From: Plutella xylostella
Lineage: Eukaryota; Arthropoda; Insecta; Lepidoptera; Plutellidae
Direction of reading: 5' to 3'
NCBI RefSeq assembly: GCF_932276165.1
Contig: NC_063995.1
Span: forward strand, 4,464,001-4,528,000
Length of the DNA: 64,000 nt
The translations under genes were made by a program, and so were the position numbers. The number at the start of each line of letters is the position of its first letter. The first letter of the stretch is position 1. Below, piece after piece: positions 1 through 13,227 of this stretch. The notes under the pieces are model-generated. The model was not told the DNA's origin. It made no database searches and saw only the letters and a program-made list of their open reading frames with translations.

Positions 1-720
1 CGTTCAGAGATATTTGACTTATAAGTTCCGATACTCGTCAGTTCATCTTACTGCTATTGGAGGGTGGTCCAGCCTCCAATAGCAGTAAGACGTATGTCGT
101 TGGATAGGTCTCGTCAGTAAGAATAACTTTTGCTTTGACAGCTTTGTTGTCACAGTTGTCCGTTCAGAGATATTTGACTTATAAGTTCCGATACTCGTCA
201 GTTCATCTTACTGCTATTGGAGGGTGGTCCAGCCTCCAATAGCAGTAAGACGTATGTCGTTGAATAGGTCTCGTCAATAAGAATAACTTTTGCTTTGACA
301 GCTTTGTTGTCACAGTTGTCCGTTCAGAGATATTTGACTTATAAGTTCCGATACTCGTCAGTTCATCTTACTGCTATTGGAGGGTGGTCCAGCCTCCAAT
401 AGCAGTAAGACGTATGTCGTTGGATAGGTCTCGTCAATAAGAATAACTTTTGCTTTGACAGCTTTGTTGTCACAGTTGTCCGTTCAGAGATATTTGATTT
501 ATAAGTTCCGATACTCGTCAGTTCGTCTTACTGCTATTGGAAGCTGGACCACCCTCCAATAGCAGTAAGATGAACTGACGAGTATCGGAACTTATAAGTC
601 AAATATCTCTGAACGGACAACTGTGACAACAAAGTTGTCAAAGCAAAAGTTATTCCTATTGACAAGACCTATCCAACGATGTTAGTCTTATTGCTATTGG
701 AGGGTGGTCCCAGCTCCCAT
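1..720. repeat. 160-bp palindrome-bearing satellite array ending in an inverted unit
   Basis: Direct copies of a 160-bp unit begin at 1, 161, 321 and 481, differing at only a few positions. Each contains an inverted pair (TTACTGCTATTGGAGG ... CCTCCAATAGCAGTAA) around a 9-bp centre. In the fourth copy the orientation flips at this palindrome (about 541-563), and 564-690 is the reverse complement of the unit. The array is cut by the window edge. It resembles the terminal array of a foldback-type element; I cannot name the family. Confidence 0.92.
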
Positions 721-1443
721 ATATTTTTGCCCATCCTCTTTTGCTAGTTGTCGGGCGCGATTGTGGTTTTGTTATTTAGAAAATAAATGATGCTGCGATC
801 ATGTATGTACGTTATCAGAAAATTTACTAGATAGTTTAAAGTTTTAAACCCATTTTAGAATTCCTCTACAATTGCTCAGACAACACGCTCGATTCAGCGT
901 TTCAACGCCATTTATGTATGAAAGAGTGTGAACGTTTCCACGCCACTTTGCAACAACAATTTTTACATTTTTGACACGAGTGGCATAGAATAGATTCGAG
1001 CGGCGACGACACTACAATATCAAAACTTTCGAGGAAGGCTCGTATGTACGGCTGGTATAGTTTTGTACTTAAGAACTTGAGCCGACATTTAGAGTTAACC
1101 GTCCCTAAAGCCCACTTTGGCTGTAGCTATTGTTGTGATAGCACAAATAACATTAGCGGAATTAGACTCCACTTACGCTATAGCGGTAACAGATATATGG
1201 GTGTTAATGGTAGTTCTAAGAGAAATAAAATAATCTAGCTCTACTAGTAAATTTGTATGTTCTTATTTTTTTTATCTATTCAGAATTTAAGGAAATAAAA
1301 GAGTTACTATTCGTGGCAAGAAGTGATCAGGCACATGCTTTTAGGTTGTCCCGTGGGTTTCCCAAGTCTCTCAGTAGTAAGTAAGTAATGAGGGAAAATC
1401 GGAAACTACATCAACAAGTTGCTGAAGGTGTATATAGGGGGCT
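721..1443. other. Region 3' of GABA-B-R1, presumed 3' UTR and flank
   Basis: AT-rich sequence between the receptor stop codon and the satellite. I found no clear AATAAA on the minus strand within the first few hundred bases, so the cleavage site is not placed. No other gene is recognisable. Confidence 0.4.
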
Positions 1444-1632
1444 CTACAGATAGCTCTCGGAGAAGTCGAGGTCGGACACGGAGGCGCGGGACGAGCGCGT
1501 GTAGTTGGTGGACGTGCCGTAGTCCGACGTGGCGGTGACCAGGTCCGCCTGCACCGTACCTGTGGGGGCCTCCGCCGCCGCCGCCTCGCGCTCCGCCACC
1601 TTCTGCTTCAGCACGCGGATGCGCTCCTCTTT
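1444..1632 (-). CDS. GABA-B-R1: GABA-B-R1 exon 14: coiled coil and C-terminus (aa 779-840)
   Basis: Acceptor TGTCCACAG|AAA, phase 0, running to a TAG at 1444-1446. It encodes the second half of the coiled coil (KEERIRVLKQKVAEREAAAA) and a serine-rich tail (TSDYGTSTNYTRSSRASVSD) ending DLDFSESYL. The tail is much shorter than in vertebrate GB1. Confidence 0.93.
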   Translation of the reverse strand, partial: KEERIRVLKQKVAEREAAAAEAPTGTVQADLVTATSDYGTSTNYTRSSRASVSDLDFSESYL

Positions 1633-4600
1633 CTGTGGACACACGAGGAGGTGTAGCTCGCTGGTGATGGTGAGATCGGGATCGTACATTGTTTTTTTGG
1701 TTCTATTTTTAAATTCATAGACAAATAACGCCTAGATAAATTATACGATCGCACAAAGCAGGGAATAGAGACAATGATAACTTTATGATTTTGAATACCA
1801 CTGGAACTACTAACTACTACTCCCGAAATGAATTCATATTTTGTTTTATTCAGAAATGTAATTACACACCAACAATGGAGCGCTGTTCTCTCGAACTATA
1901 ATTACGGCTTCTTTGTAAGTTCAAGACAATAAACTCACTGAAAGCGCTGTATTTTCACGTGGGTAGGTAAGTAGAAACTTTATTTCAGGACTCTTGACAA
2001 ACATGATATTAACTTTGCCCAATTAAATATCTTTTCACGGAGCGGCACGTTATCGGACGCTTTGCAAGCTGGACGCGAGCCAAGTGGAGATAAAACTCGC
2101 ATCCCTTGTTTTATAAGTACATAAACCGTTTGGTGCACGAAGTAGTTCGCTATGACAATCAGGAATGTTCCCCATTCACCAAATACAGACTGCGGTGTTT
2201 GCTCGCAGTTCCACGAAACGAGATTGAATTTTATTTAAGTTTCCCGCACTCGGCGCCAGGTGAGGCAGCGGGGGCGCCAAGTGAGCCAGTGGGGGCGCCC
2301 AGCCGCCGCGCCCCCACTCGGCGCCCCCGGAGCGCACCCGCAGCGCCGCAGAGACGTTCCCGATCAACTTTAGCACTGCGTCTGAAAGACACTCCATAAC
2401 TCTAATCTAAAGTTTCCTCTTATTGATTGAAAATCATAATGACTTTCGAGGAAAAGGAAAATAATGAGCGCAGTTTATGCGAAACATCTTTTAATTAGAG
2501 CCGTATAGTTTTATCAGGAGTGTTTAAGGGTGACTTAAAGGGGCTGTATATTAGATTACTCACCGCCGACGGCGGCGGAGTATGCGAGTAGCTTTATAAA
2601 GTTATTCTCGGCAGAGCACCGCGCCTGAAACTGTACTGCAGCCACGATATACGTAGAGCTATGCGTCATCTAAAGTAACGGTAGCACGTATGAAAAGTTT
2701 GCGTTGTGTGATGGAACTGACATGAACGTGCCGCGGCTCCACCGGATGATCCATCTCTCCGTGTGTCAGGAAATAACTGGATACATATCTAAAATCTGCT
2801 CGGATATTCGGCCCGTGTAAAAAAGACAGCTTAACATTTTCGATTTGGCGAAAAATGAAAACACGAGTAACAGTAAAAGTTTTGGAACTCTTCTTCGTAA
2901 TAAAATACCGTCAACAAATAAAAACAAACAAAATTGATAGTGTTATCGATCAATCGCCACGCAATGTCACCCCTTAGGCTGTTTTTAACAGCATGCGGAT
3001 TTGATCACGCACGCGGGATTGCCCAGCACGCGTTCGTACAAGTATTCATTGTAACGCGTGGAATATGCGGGAAAATAGCGTTCACAAAAAACAGCCTTAC
3101 CTGTGCAATAAGCTGCATATTACCTGTGCAATGAGCTGCTGCAGCTCCTCGTTCTCCTTGAGCAGGTCCCGGTAGCGCTCCTCGTCGGCCGGCGCGGAGC
3201 CCGAGCCCGAGCCGCGCCCGCTCTCCGCGCGCTCCGTCGGGTGACGGATGACCTCGATCACCTGCACAATTAAATAGCGAACTTATATCTGTAGCTGAGA
3301 GGTAAATAATAACAAGTCTACTTTTTTAAATCGTTTTTTATGGATTTTGATCTTTCAAATTCTATTCCGTGGTTAAAAGTAATATTACACTAGGCTATGA
3401 TAAGGTTCCACTTAGAAAATCACCAAATTACTCCTAAACGGAAAAAAACTAACTTGACGCCTTCGCAATATTTAAGTAGGTACATTTAACGGCGCATCCG
3501 ATCTGAATATTACCTAAAAACGTAAATATTTAGTTAAAATTTCCTATTGAATGTTTAAAAAACTATTATTATTAAATATGGCTATTTGGAGTCATCATTT
3601 TGTAAGCGGAACTGTTTCTTTTCTCGTGAGTGTATTATGAAGTGGCGTAAGGCGGGTTTCGGAGCGCCGAAGGAGATAGCAGATGTTCAATGGAAGCTAT
3701 AATTATGAAGTTCTGACTTAAATTGATCAGGGGAGATGACTGATCGCCTCGATACCACCTGCACGATACCACTCCTTGTAACGTACATTGTAAAGTTAGC
3801 TATTACTTCAAGGTAAAGATGATTATTTAAAGTTATTTGGGCAAACAAGTTACAACGTACATGATTACATTAACAAAAAAAAGTTTTGACATCTTCAGGT
3901 CAGCTCATTGAACCTTTCATTGTTCCAGCACCCTCTCAGCTTGATAATGGTTCGGCAGTAAAACAAATAGCAATCTCGTTGTACCCAATTATATTAATAT
4001 TATGCTCATTAAAGTGAAAACCGCAATTGTATTGAAGCCCTTGGGGGTCCATTAAACACGAAGGTTAACTTCGTGTAAATACTACCTACAATCATATAAA
4101 TATAAAATTTATCGTCGTGAAATAATTTCCAATATAATATTATCATATTGGAAATAGTATTATATAGGCATATTCTATCTGTTCGGATATGTTTTTAATT
4201 CATGTTTTAACGTTTTATTTAGTGTTCCACTGTTTCACAGAGACTAAAACAAATAATCACAAAACAAAACACAACCAACCTTCGGCACAAATATGAGCGC
4301 CATACTAAGGAAGCAGCAGAACACGATGGCTAGCGACACGAAGGCGAAGGCGGCGTCCTGCTGGCTGGCGATGACCAGGATCACAGGCGCCGTGATGAGG
4401 CACAGCACCACCACGTTGTAGATGCTCATGCCCACGTAGCGCGAGTCGTTGATCTGGCGGACCTTCACTGAGCGAGTCTCATACGCGAGGAATAGCCCGA
4501 AGACTAGCACTAGGCCTTTGTAGCCGTACATCACGCCTGGAAAGAGAACGGTGGTTAGGTGGCTTTCATCTTATCGAGTAGGTGACCATGGTGAATGTGG

Positions 4601-5374
4601 ACCACTCAGATAGCGTCAGTTGCTGACTGCTCCTTTCCTGCATTGTGAGGTGTGAGGAACTTTCAAGACCACACCAAGTGTTATTACTACGCAGGCGTAT
4701 TTATGGATGGAGAGAGCGCCGTCAAGAAGTTTCAGAATCCCTGTTTTATTAAAAACATGAAGGTTACATAGCGGTTACACCCACAAGATGAAGTGTGCGT
4801 AAGCAGCGGAAAGTTTCTCAAGAAGCGGATAAAGTAATCCCATCCATTATGCCCACATCACATCTAATCAAAATAATAAAAATTATTAAAGCCGACGAAA
4901 TTTCATAAACGCCTGTGGGGTGGAAAAGTTTACCAAGAGTAAATTACTGTTTGCAAAGTTTGAATTGAGTTATTAAGACTCGTTTTCTTTAATGAGAACT
5001 GATGCAAACCTTGACGTAATCTGATTAGTGCGTACCTCATTCATTAGGGTGAATACCTAAGTAACGAGTGTATCGAGTTAGAGAAAAACAAGCAATCACT
5101 TTAATAGTTTCGCTGGCCAGAATATAGTATGAGAAATAGTGCTCAATAAGGTGTGTGGAGCGACTTACCTCCACACACCTTATTGAGCACTATTTCTCTA
5201 GTTAATTTGTGTTTTGCGTACGTAGCGTTGTGGTGGTGAACTGCTTCGAGTACCTAATTTACCGATGCAATCGATAATTAGGCCTATTCATACCGCAGCG
5301 GTGTCCGGTACTTCGATGAGTAGCGGTCTACTTCGGTCCCATCCTAACTAATATTATAAATGCGAAAGTAACTG

Positions 5375-5445
<71 letters not shown>

Positions 5446-8400
5446 TACTCTTTCAAGCCAAAACTACTGAACGGATTTGAATGAAATTTGGTATACATAC
5501 GGTCTAGACCCTGGGAAAGAACATAGGCTACTTTTTATCCCGGAATTCCCACGGGAAAACTTTTTAAGGCGAAGCGAAGCGCGCGGGAACAGCTAGTTAT
5601 TACCATATATGTACGTTTTAACGCTACCCAAAGCTTTAGCGGATACCGCTGCGTTCTGAGTAGACCCATTTCATGCATTAACAATAATGAATGAAATGTT
5701 GTTTGTTCGACGTATTTTTTAAAATGTATTTGTCGATGGAATTAATATTACTGTACCACCATTTCACAAAGGCAGTTTATTTCACCATTCCTTCACTATG
5801 GTGAAGAAATGGTGAAATAAATTCCTAGAGTAGGTATCATTTCCAACAGGTCTGTGCGTAATACAGTATTAAAAGTGCATCATCATCACTCACCGAGCCA
5901 CACAGCATTATGCTCGCTCTCGCAGTGCTCGAGCTCGGGGCGGATGTGCACGTCGTCGGTGTGGTGCCGCGGCGCCTCCAGCGGGAAGGTCTCCACGCGG
6001 CGCCGCAGCGGGTCCCGCGCCTGCCACGCCGTCAGCAGGCACGCGTCTAGGGCGAGGAGCCCGCCCACCATGGAGTATAGCTTCCAGCCGTGCCGCTTCT
6101 GTGGGATAGAGTGTTGGCGTTAGGAAATTGTGGAATCCGTGATTCATGATATTACCATCACCAGCAATGAAAAAGTTCCAGTGGCATATGGAACGTCAAT
6201 GGCAGGTGGCAACTTTTTTATTGGTCGTGAGTGTATACTTAATTAGCTATTAATTATTAGATACTGTGATCTCTAATCTAATTGTCATGGGAGTTAGCAG
6301 AAAAACCGGAAGTACCCTATATCACTAATGAAAGGTTGCGTTGCGTTTTTTTTTTTTAAATAAAGAAAATCTGTTTCTTTATTTTCATTGATAAATACCT
6401 ATCATGAATTAATCAATGTATATCCTGTAATGTTACGTTTATGTACAAAAGTGGTGTTCATAAATTTCAAATAATATATTGTAAATAACATACAACTTTT
6501 CATATGTTGCATAATATCTATATGACAAAAGCACGCATTATGTAAATAACATTCCCGCAGGATCTGCCTAATCACGCCGGCTAATGTGCTGAATGCCCGC
6601 TGATTGCTCATCTGTGAATAATGCACTCGGTAATTATTTTACATTCCGCGCCGTTTGACGTTTCACTTTCGCTTCTGTAACACCACCGGGGTCGTTATCA
6701 CTTTTTAATATGATTGTATACATATACACAGTATACAGGGTGTTGGCAAAAGTGGTATAGTAAGTCGAAAGGGGACTTTCTAAATAGCTTATGTTCTACG
6801 ACTCTCGGAAATTCACGAAAACAATAACAACTTCCTTGGTATAACACCACCACTTTAACGACATCCTGTATAACACCACTGGGGGTCTTTATCACTTTTT
6901 TATATACATAATTCGTCTAATGTGCTGTAAAAGGTTATGGGTTTGTATCTACGGAGGACACCCATCTTTTTGTTACCTCTTGACATCGAAGTAAAAGGAA
7001 AGGTATAAAAGGGTACTGCAAGTAGTAGTTATTCCTTTTATTTGCCAGTTCACCGAAGCAGCTAAGTGAATTGGAAGATATTTCTGCACTTTTGTGTAAA
7101 AATAATGACAGGAGGTAAGTATTTCTTAGATATAAATAAAAGGTCATGGAAAGTTAAGTAGAAAATAAGTGAGGAAATATTTTTTGTACTTTTGAATAAG
7201 ATCAATCAAGTTATTAAAAATTAGTAAGTAGGTAGTTTAAAGTTTGTGTTTTTTTAACAGATATCGTTAGCCTTCAGAATGCCGAGGCGTTGATCCACCG
7301 CAAGTGTCTTATTTCCCGGCACACAAGCGGTCAAATACACCAAAACCTCGCATCACAAACTAATCCAACCAACCTTCGACTCCATCTTCGGCTTAGTCGT
7401 ATGTCGATGCACTCGCCACACCTTCGTGAACATGGCCCCGTAAGCCATGGAGAAGCCGGTGGCCAGGAGCCAGGCGCGCGCTGCGCAGACTGCGGAGAAG
7501 GCGTCCGGGTTGACCCAGCGCCCGTCCACGCCCAGCGCCACCGCCGCCGCGAAGCACACGCAGCACCCACACAGCATCACCGTGTTGCACGCCGGGTGCG
7601 ACCATTGGATCACTCTGGGGAGTAAGGACTGATTGAAGCTGGTTGTTTATGACGTTTGTAGTAGGGACAAGTTGGTTTGTTATGTCACGGTGTTGCACGC
7701 CGGGTGCGACCATTGGATCACCCTGGGGAGTAGGGGCTGATGAGGTTTGTGGTAGGGAAACGTTGGTTTGTTATGTCACGGTGTTGCACGCCGGGTGCGA
7801 CCATTGGATCACCCTGGGGAGTAGGGGCTGATGAGGTTTGTGGTAGGGACAAGTTGGTTTGTTATGTCACGGTGTTGTAGGCCGGGTGCGACCATTGGAT
7901 CACCCTGGAGAGTAGGGCTGGTGAGGTTAGTGGTAGGGATAAGTTGGTTTGTTTTATCATGGTGTTGTAAGCCGGGTGCGACCATTGGATCACACTGGGG
8001 AGTAGGCGTTGGCTCGTTATGAAGTTTGAAGTGTCCCACGTTGGTTTGGTTTGTCATGAGTTATTGTTAGGCCTTGCTAGGTGCCATACTTTATAGATGG
8101 AGACATAGAACAACGCGGGCTCGGGTATGGAGAAGATGTTTCATTATTACACTGTGAATAAATATACGCTAAATAATAATACATAACGTTACGTTCACTT
8201 CTTCACATTTGACATCGTTGATTTTGGCCTTACTTTTTATACCTTATCGAGTATTAAATTTATTATTTCCAAATAATAATCTTGCCAAAAATAAAGTTGC
8301 AATTTTTTTATGAAACGCTTTTCCGGATATAATTTAACTACATGCTGATGAAAAAAACGTGATTTTAAGTAAGTTTTTCCGCAACAGATTGTAGTCAGTG

Positions 8401-11400
8401 AAAAATACCATTATCTTGTCACTTCAAGCCATAAACGCAACTTAGAAATATTTACAGACTCCTCGAATATCAGAAATTCGGAATTTAACGACTGCCACGA
8501 TCTTCGTTCGCAATAAAATACTCGTAAACACAGACACACATAAAATGTAACTGCAGATAAATATTGGAGCCAAGACGCTTCGCTAGTATGCTCCGAATAA
8601 ACTTGATGAAAGAAAGATGCATTACGTAAATGTCTATCAGGGCGAACTTTTGTTTTATTTGTCGTTAACTTGTGGATGGATTACGGTTCAATGGGTGAAG
8701 TAAAATAAATGTTGCTAACGTAGTTTCCTTGAAAAAGGCAGAGCTATCTTTCGCTTTACAGGAAGCGGATGTCTGCTGACGTACGATGTCTCTGCAGTTT
8801 CCTTATTTATAATGTGAAAGCTTACATGGAAAGCGTCGTGTAAGCTTTCATGTTATATTTCTTAGATTATGAAATAGTAGCGAGATACGATTCATACGAT
8901 CTCTGTCGAAAACTCATTTATTTGAAATATATGCAATACAAAAATAATACTGATTTAGGTACAACTTTTGCCCCGTATATTCACTGGTCATTCAAAGGTC
9001 ACACACGGGGGCAACCTACGATGCACAGCGCGTCATGCACCCTGCGGCCTGGGTTGAGCTGCATCCTGCACACACGGGGGACGTACCTGCACACACGAGG
9101 TCGTACCTGCACACACGGGGTCGTACCTGCACACACGGGGTCGTACCTGCACACACGGGGTCGTACCTGCACACACGGGGTCGTACCTGCACACACGGGG
9201 TCGTACCTGCACACACGGGGTCGTACCTGCACACACGGGGTCGTACCTGCGGTGGCGGTGCATGACGTTGAACACGATCAGCCCGGCGGCGGCCAGCGAG
9301 CCCGCGATGCACAGCGCCGTCATGCACGCGAACAGCGGCAGCGACACCGTGCGCAGCTCCGTCACCACCACCGTGCGGTCCGGCGGCACCTTGCCTCCTG
9401 CGGGGGAAGATCAGTGTTAATCACATTAAATAATGTAAGTAAACTGTTCATATAAAAGATTCATATAAAGGGATATGATTTGTACTTGAAGAAAACGTGA
9501 GTAATCGCCTTTGAGCCTACAATAATAAATAGGTATACTTTTGACATCCCCGTCATCCCGTATCCATACATCCCCTTTCAGCCTACAATAATTAGGTATA
9601 TATTAACACTTTTGACACACCTGTAGTCATAATAATATGCCCAAGGAAGCAAAGACGTAAACCCCGTCATCCCCGTATCCATACAAAAGAGGGAGCTGGC
9701 TCTTCACGGTGGAAGTGTCAAGCTGCCAATTTGCCTCCTATACATTGTTAGGTGGCGAACGCCGCGCCGTGTGTGGGGATGCCAAATTGCCAACGTCAGC
9801 TGCAGACTGCGAGAATAATCGGAACGTGCGACAAGTTCCTTTGATTGGTTTAGGTAGCAATATAAGTTTCTATAGACCGACGAAGCTTTAGAATTGACAG
9901 CCCATAATTTAAGTTAGGTATTTTGCTTCAATCACGCCGGAACACTTCACTAAATATGCATAATATGTTCCGTCGTTAGTAGAAATCGACTCAGGGATAG
10001 GTTTTACTTAAATAGATTTGAAAAGTAGGAGGTGAAAAGCATTACGTAAATAGCCAAGTTTCATAACTCGAATATCGAAGCACGACCGAACGACCTTAAT
10101 TTAAAAGATATAGCAGGTAGTTGCATTCAAGGGTGAACTAAAAAAGAGTTGGCCTCGACCGCACGAAACCTGAATATTCCTCCAGTCACATTATTACACA
10201 ATTTTACATGCTCGTAGCTGATGGTAATCGAAATTGAGCCTGGATCACAGTTAAAACACCATTTACGTCCAAAGTTTCAGCGATATAGCTTAAAATATAC
10301 ACGAAGTTCATTGTCATAAAAAAGATAAATTATGAAAGCGTTTCCAAGTAATTTCTTACGAGGAAACCGCAGGCTTCTTAGAAATTCGCTAAAATGTTTT
10401 CTTATACTGCTTACACGATGGAAATTACAGTGTCTAAGAAATATATTCATAAGAACATAATATTTCTACCTACTTACTGAATATTATGACCCAAAAATAT
10501 CCTAGCTAAGCTGTTACTAACATTGGGGCGGTCGCGGGTGCCCTTAAGCTAAATTGAATTGCGTGTATCTCCGCTGGTATCTTAAATTTATTTGTTAGAG
10601 AAATACCATTTTTTGTTTCGTTTTGTGAACGCGATATTCAATTCATGTCAGCAAATGTCAAACTATAGTTGTGTACATATTCTAGTTATACTTATACTAA
10701 ACTAGGATGCGTCGGTTGAGCGCGGTAACGATTCCGGCCATCGCTATTGCCGGGATTACGTGTAATCCATTAATTTCTCGTTAGGTACTAAGCCATATTA
10801 TGTACTATGTTGCTATTGGTTAACATGACCGTGAGGTGTAATAGTAATTAATTGTATTTACTCCTACTTAGTAGCAACTGAATCGGAGAATGAAGTTACT
10901 TTAAGTAAGTACTTTAAGTAAGTGCTTTAAGTAAGTTCTCTTGATTTTTTTGTTGCTCAGTTTTTTGGGTACATTGACCAGACGAAGTAGAGTTAACTGA
11001 TAAAATTGCACTCTGTGCTAATTTGTGACTAAGTATATTCACATTAAACTTATCTGTATTTTTTAATACACAAAAACTTTTATAATGCGAACTAATCGTA
11101 GTTAAAATTTTGTGCCACTTTTTCAATAGTAATTTATAACGTCGTCGGAAATCTTACTGCACTAAAAATAATTTATTAGAAATTGAAGTATTAAATGGAG
11201 CTTTTTCAGCTCACCTGTGCGTTACAGTTGTAAATGTATTGCTCGATCTATGTCACAGCGTTCAGTCGAGCTATAGTAAAAGCTACTCTGTAAAGATACC
11301 ACCGTGTTTTTTTGTGTAATCCGCCAAGCTGTGTAGGGTGTTCGAAAAAGGCTAAAAGGCCAAAAGAGGCTGACTCAATTCATAATTTTGTAGAACCTTT

Positions 11401-13184
11401 ACGACATGCAAATTTCATAAAAACTTCATTGAAAGCACGTATTTGAAACCCTCAAAATTTACCCTAATAGCACTACTATTACTATCCCTTCTTTTACTTC
11501 TTCTATGTTGTACACACCGCTCACTCCAAGTAGTACAATGTACTCACCGACCCACCGCTCGCGCTCCAGCCACGTGAGGTTGTCGGCCTGCGTGTCGTAG
11601 TAGCCCAGCTTCACGTAGTGGTTGTCGGACAGTTTCTCGATCTGCGTCCATCTACCACTATGTTGTACTCACACCACTCGCTCCAAGTAGTACAATGTAC
11701 TCACCGACCCACCGCTCGCGCTCCAGCCACGTGAGGTTGTCGGCCTGCGTGTCGTAGTAGCCCAGCTTCACGTAGTGGTTGTCGGACAGCTGCTCGATCT
11801 GCGTCCATCTACCACTATGTTGTACTCACACCGCTCACTCCAAGTAGTACAATGTACTCACCGACCCACCGCTCGCGCTCCAGCCACGTGAGGTTGTCGG
11901 CCTGCGTGTCGTAGTAGCCCAGCTTCACGTAGTGGTTGTCGGACAGCTGCTCGATCTGCGTCAGCGCTATCCGGTCGCCCTGCGACGAGAACGCTACCAG
12001 ACCCTGCGTGAGAAGTCAATGAATCATCATCCGATAAGTGGGCATTGAGATGATAAAGAGTTAATAGATATTATGAAGTGTAAAATTTCCTAAAACTAAA
12101 ACCGGATGACGAATCCAATGAACACGTGTTTTAGAGTATGATACTAAGTAGGTACTTCTCTGCTAAATTCAGCATGAGAATTTTCAATAGTCATGCAGAC
12201 TCTTATCTTTCTTTTCAATAAATACAGATATAAAATATATTCACGCATATGTGAGATCTTACATTAATTATTCTCGCTGAAAGGCTTCGCCGGGGTTTCA
12301 CATGGTTTCAGGGAGCACCCCCTTGACTCGTGTAAGTTTAGCGAAGAGTTTGCTCACGACAGGTAATTTGTTACCTAATACAGCCCCGCGTCATAGTGAC
12401 TTGCACCAGCTATGGCTCCATGCCGTTTCAACTAATTTATGCCTGAACGAAAAATCCACTGCAAATAGCCAAAGGCCTTTTTTCAATAGTGAATATTTGA
12501 ATAGAGTTTTTCAGCCCCGAAGTTATGTAAAAACTATGCAGAGTTTTATTTATGTATGTTGGTAAATGTAGTAGGAATATCATGCATGACTAGATACCGC
12601 TGATATGTTGGATTTTATTTACATAAAAATATTTCTTAGCACATACTTTAGCTTCTGAGAAATATGTAGAAATCGAGTTATACTCACAGACACTCCAAGG
12701 AAAGACGTGGAATTGATGGCTTCATAAATATCATCGGCAATTTTCTTGTTCGTATATGTAAAGTTCTTGAGGCTGAGACCGCTCTTTGCCAGTTTCTCCA
12801 TAGTTTTATTGAATGCTGCGGGAAAAGATTTAGTTGTTGTATCATTTTCGATATTTAACCTTATGTAGAGTGGAATACAGGGTGTTTTACCTAATGCGAC
12901 TGCCCAGACTGCGTCGTATGCTAGAGGCGCTTCTTGATATCCTTCCGGGAAGCGCTCGCCGTCGATGTCGTAGCCGGCCTCGCGCAGAGCCTCGTTTAGT
13001 CTGGACCTAAGGAAGTTTATTTTTATATGTAAACTAGCTGTTCCCGCGCGCTTCGCTTCGCCTTAAAAAGTTTTCCCGTGGGAATTCCGGGATAAAAAGT
13101 AGCCTATGTTCTTTCCCAGGGTCTAGACCGTATGTATACCAAATTTCATTCAAATCCGTTCAGTAGTTTTGGCGTGAAAGAGTA

Positions 13185-13227
<43 letters not shown>

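Noticed and set aside
1..660. CRISPR-like regular repeats
   Set aside because: The repeated unit is 160 bp with no separate variable spacers; it is a satellite in a eukaryotic genome.
2240..2400. GC-rich repeat as an extra receptor exon
   Set aside because: Exons 13 and 14 join in phase without it, and its translation resembles no part of GABA-B-R1.
8850..9455. Plus-strand 201-codon open frame with repeated HTRGRTC-type peptides
   Set aside because: It is the antisense of exon 9 and the 20-bp array, which has no stops in any frame; no independent gene evidence.
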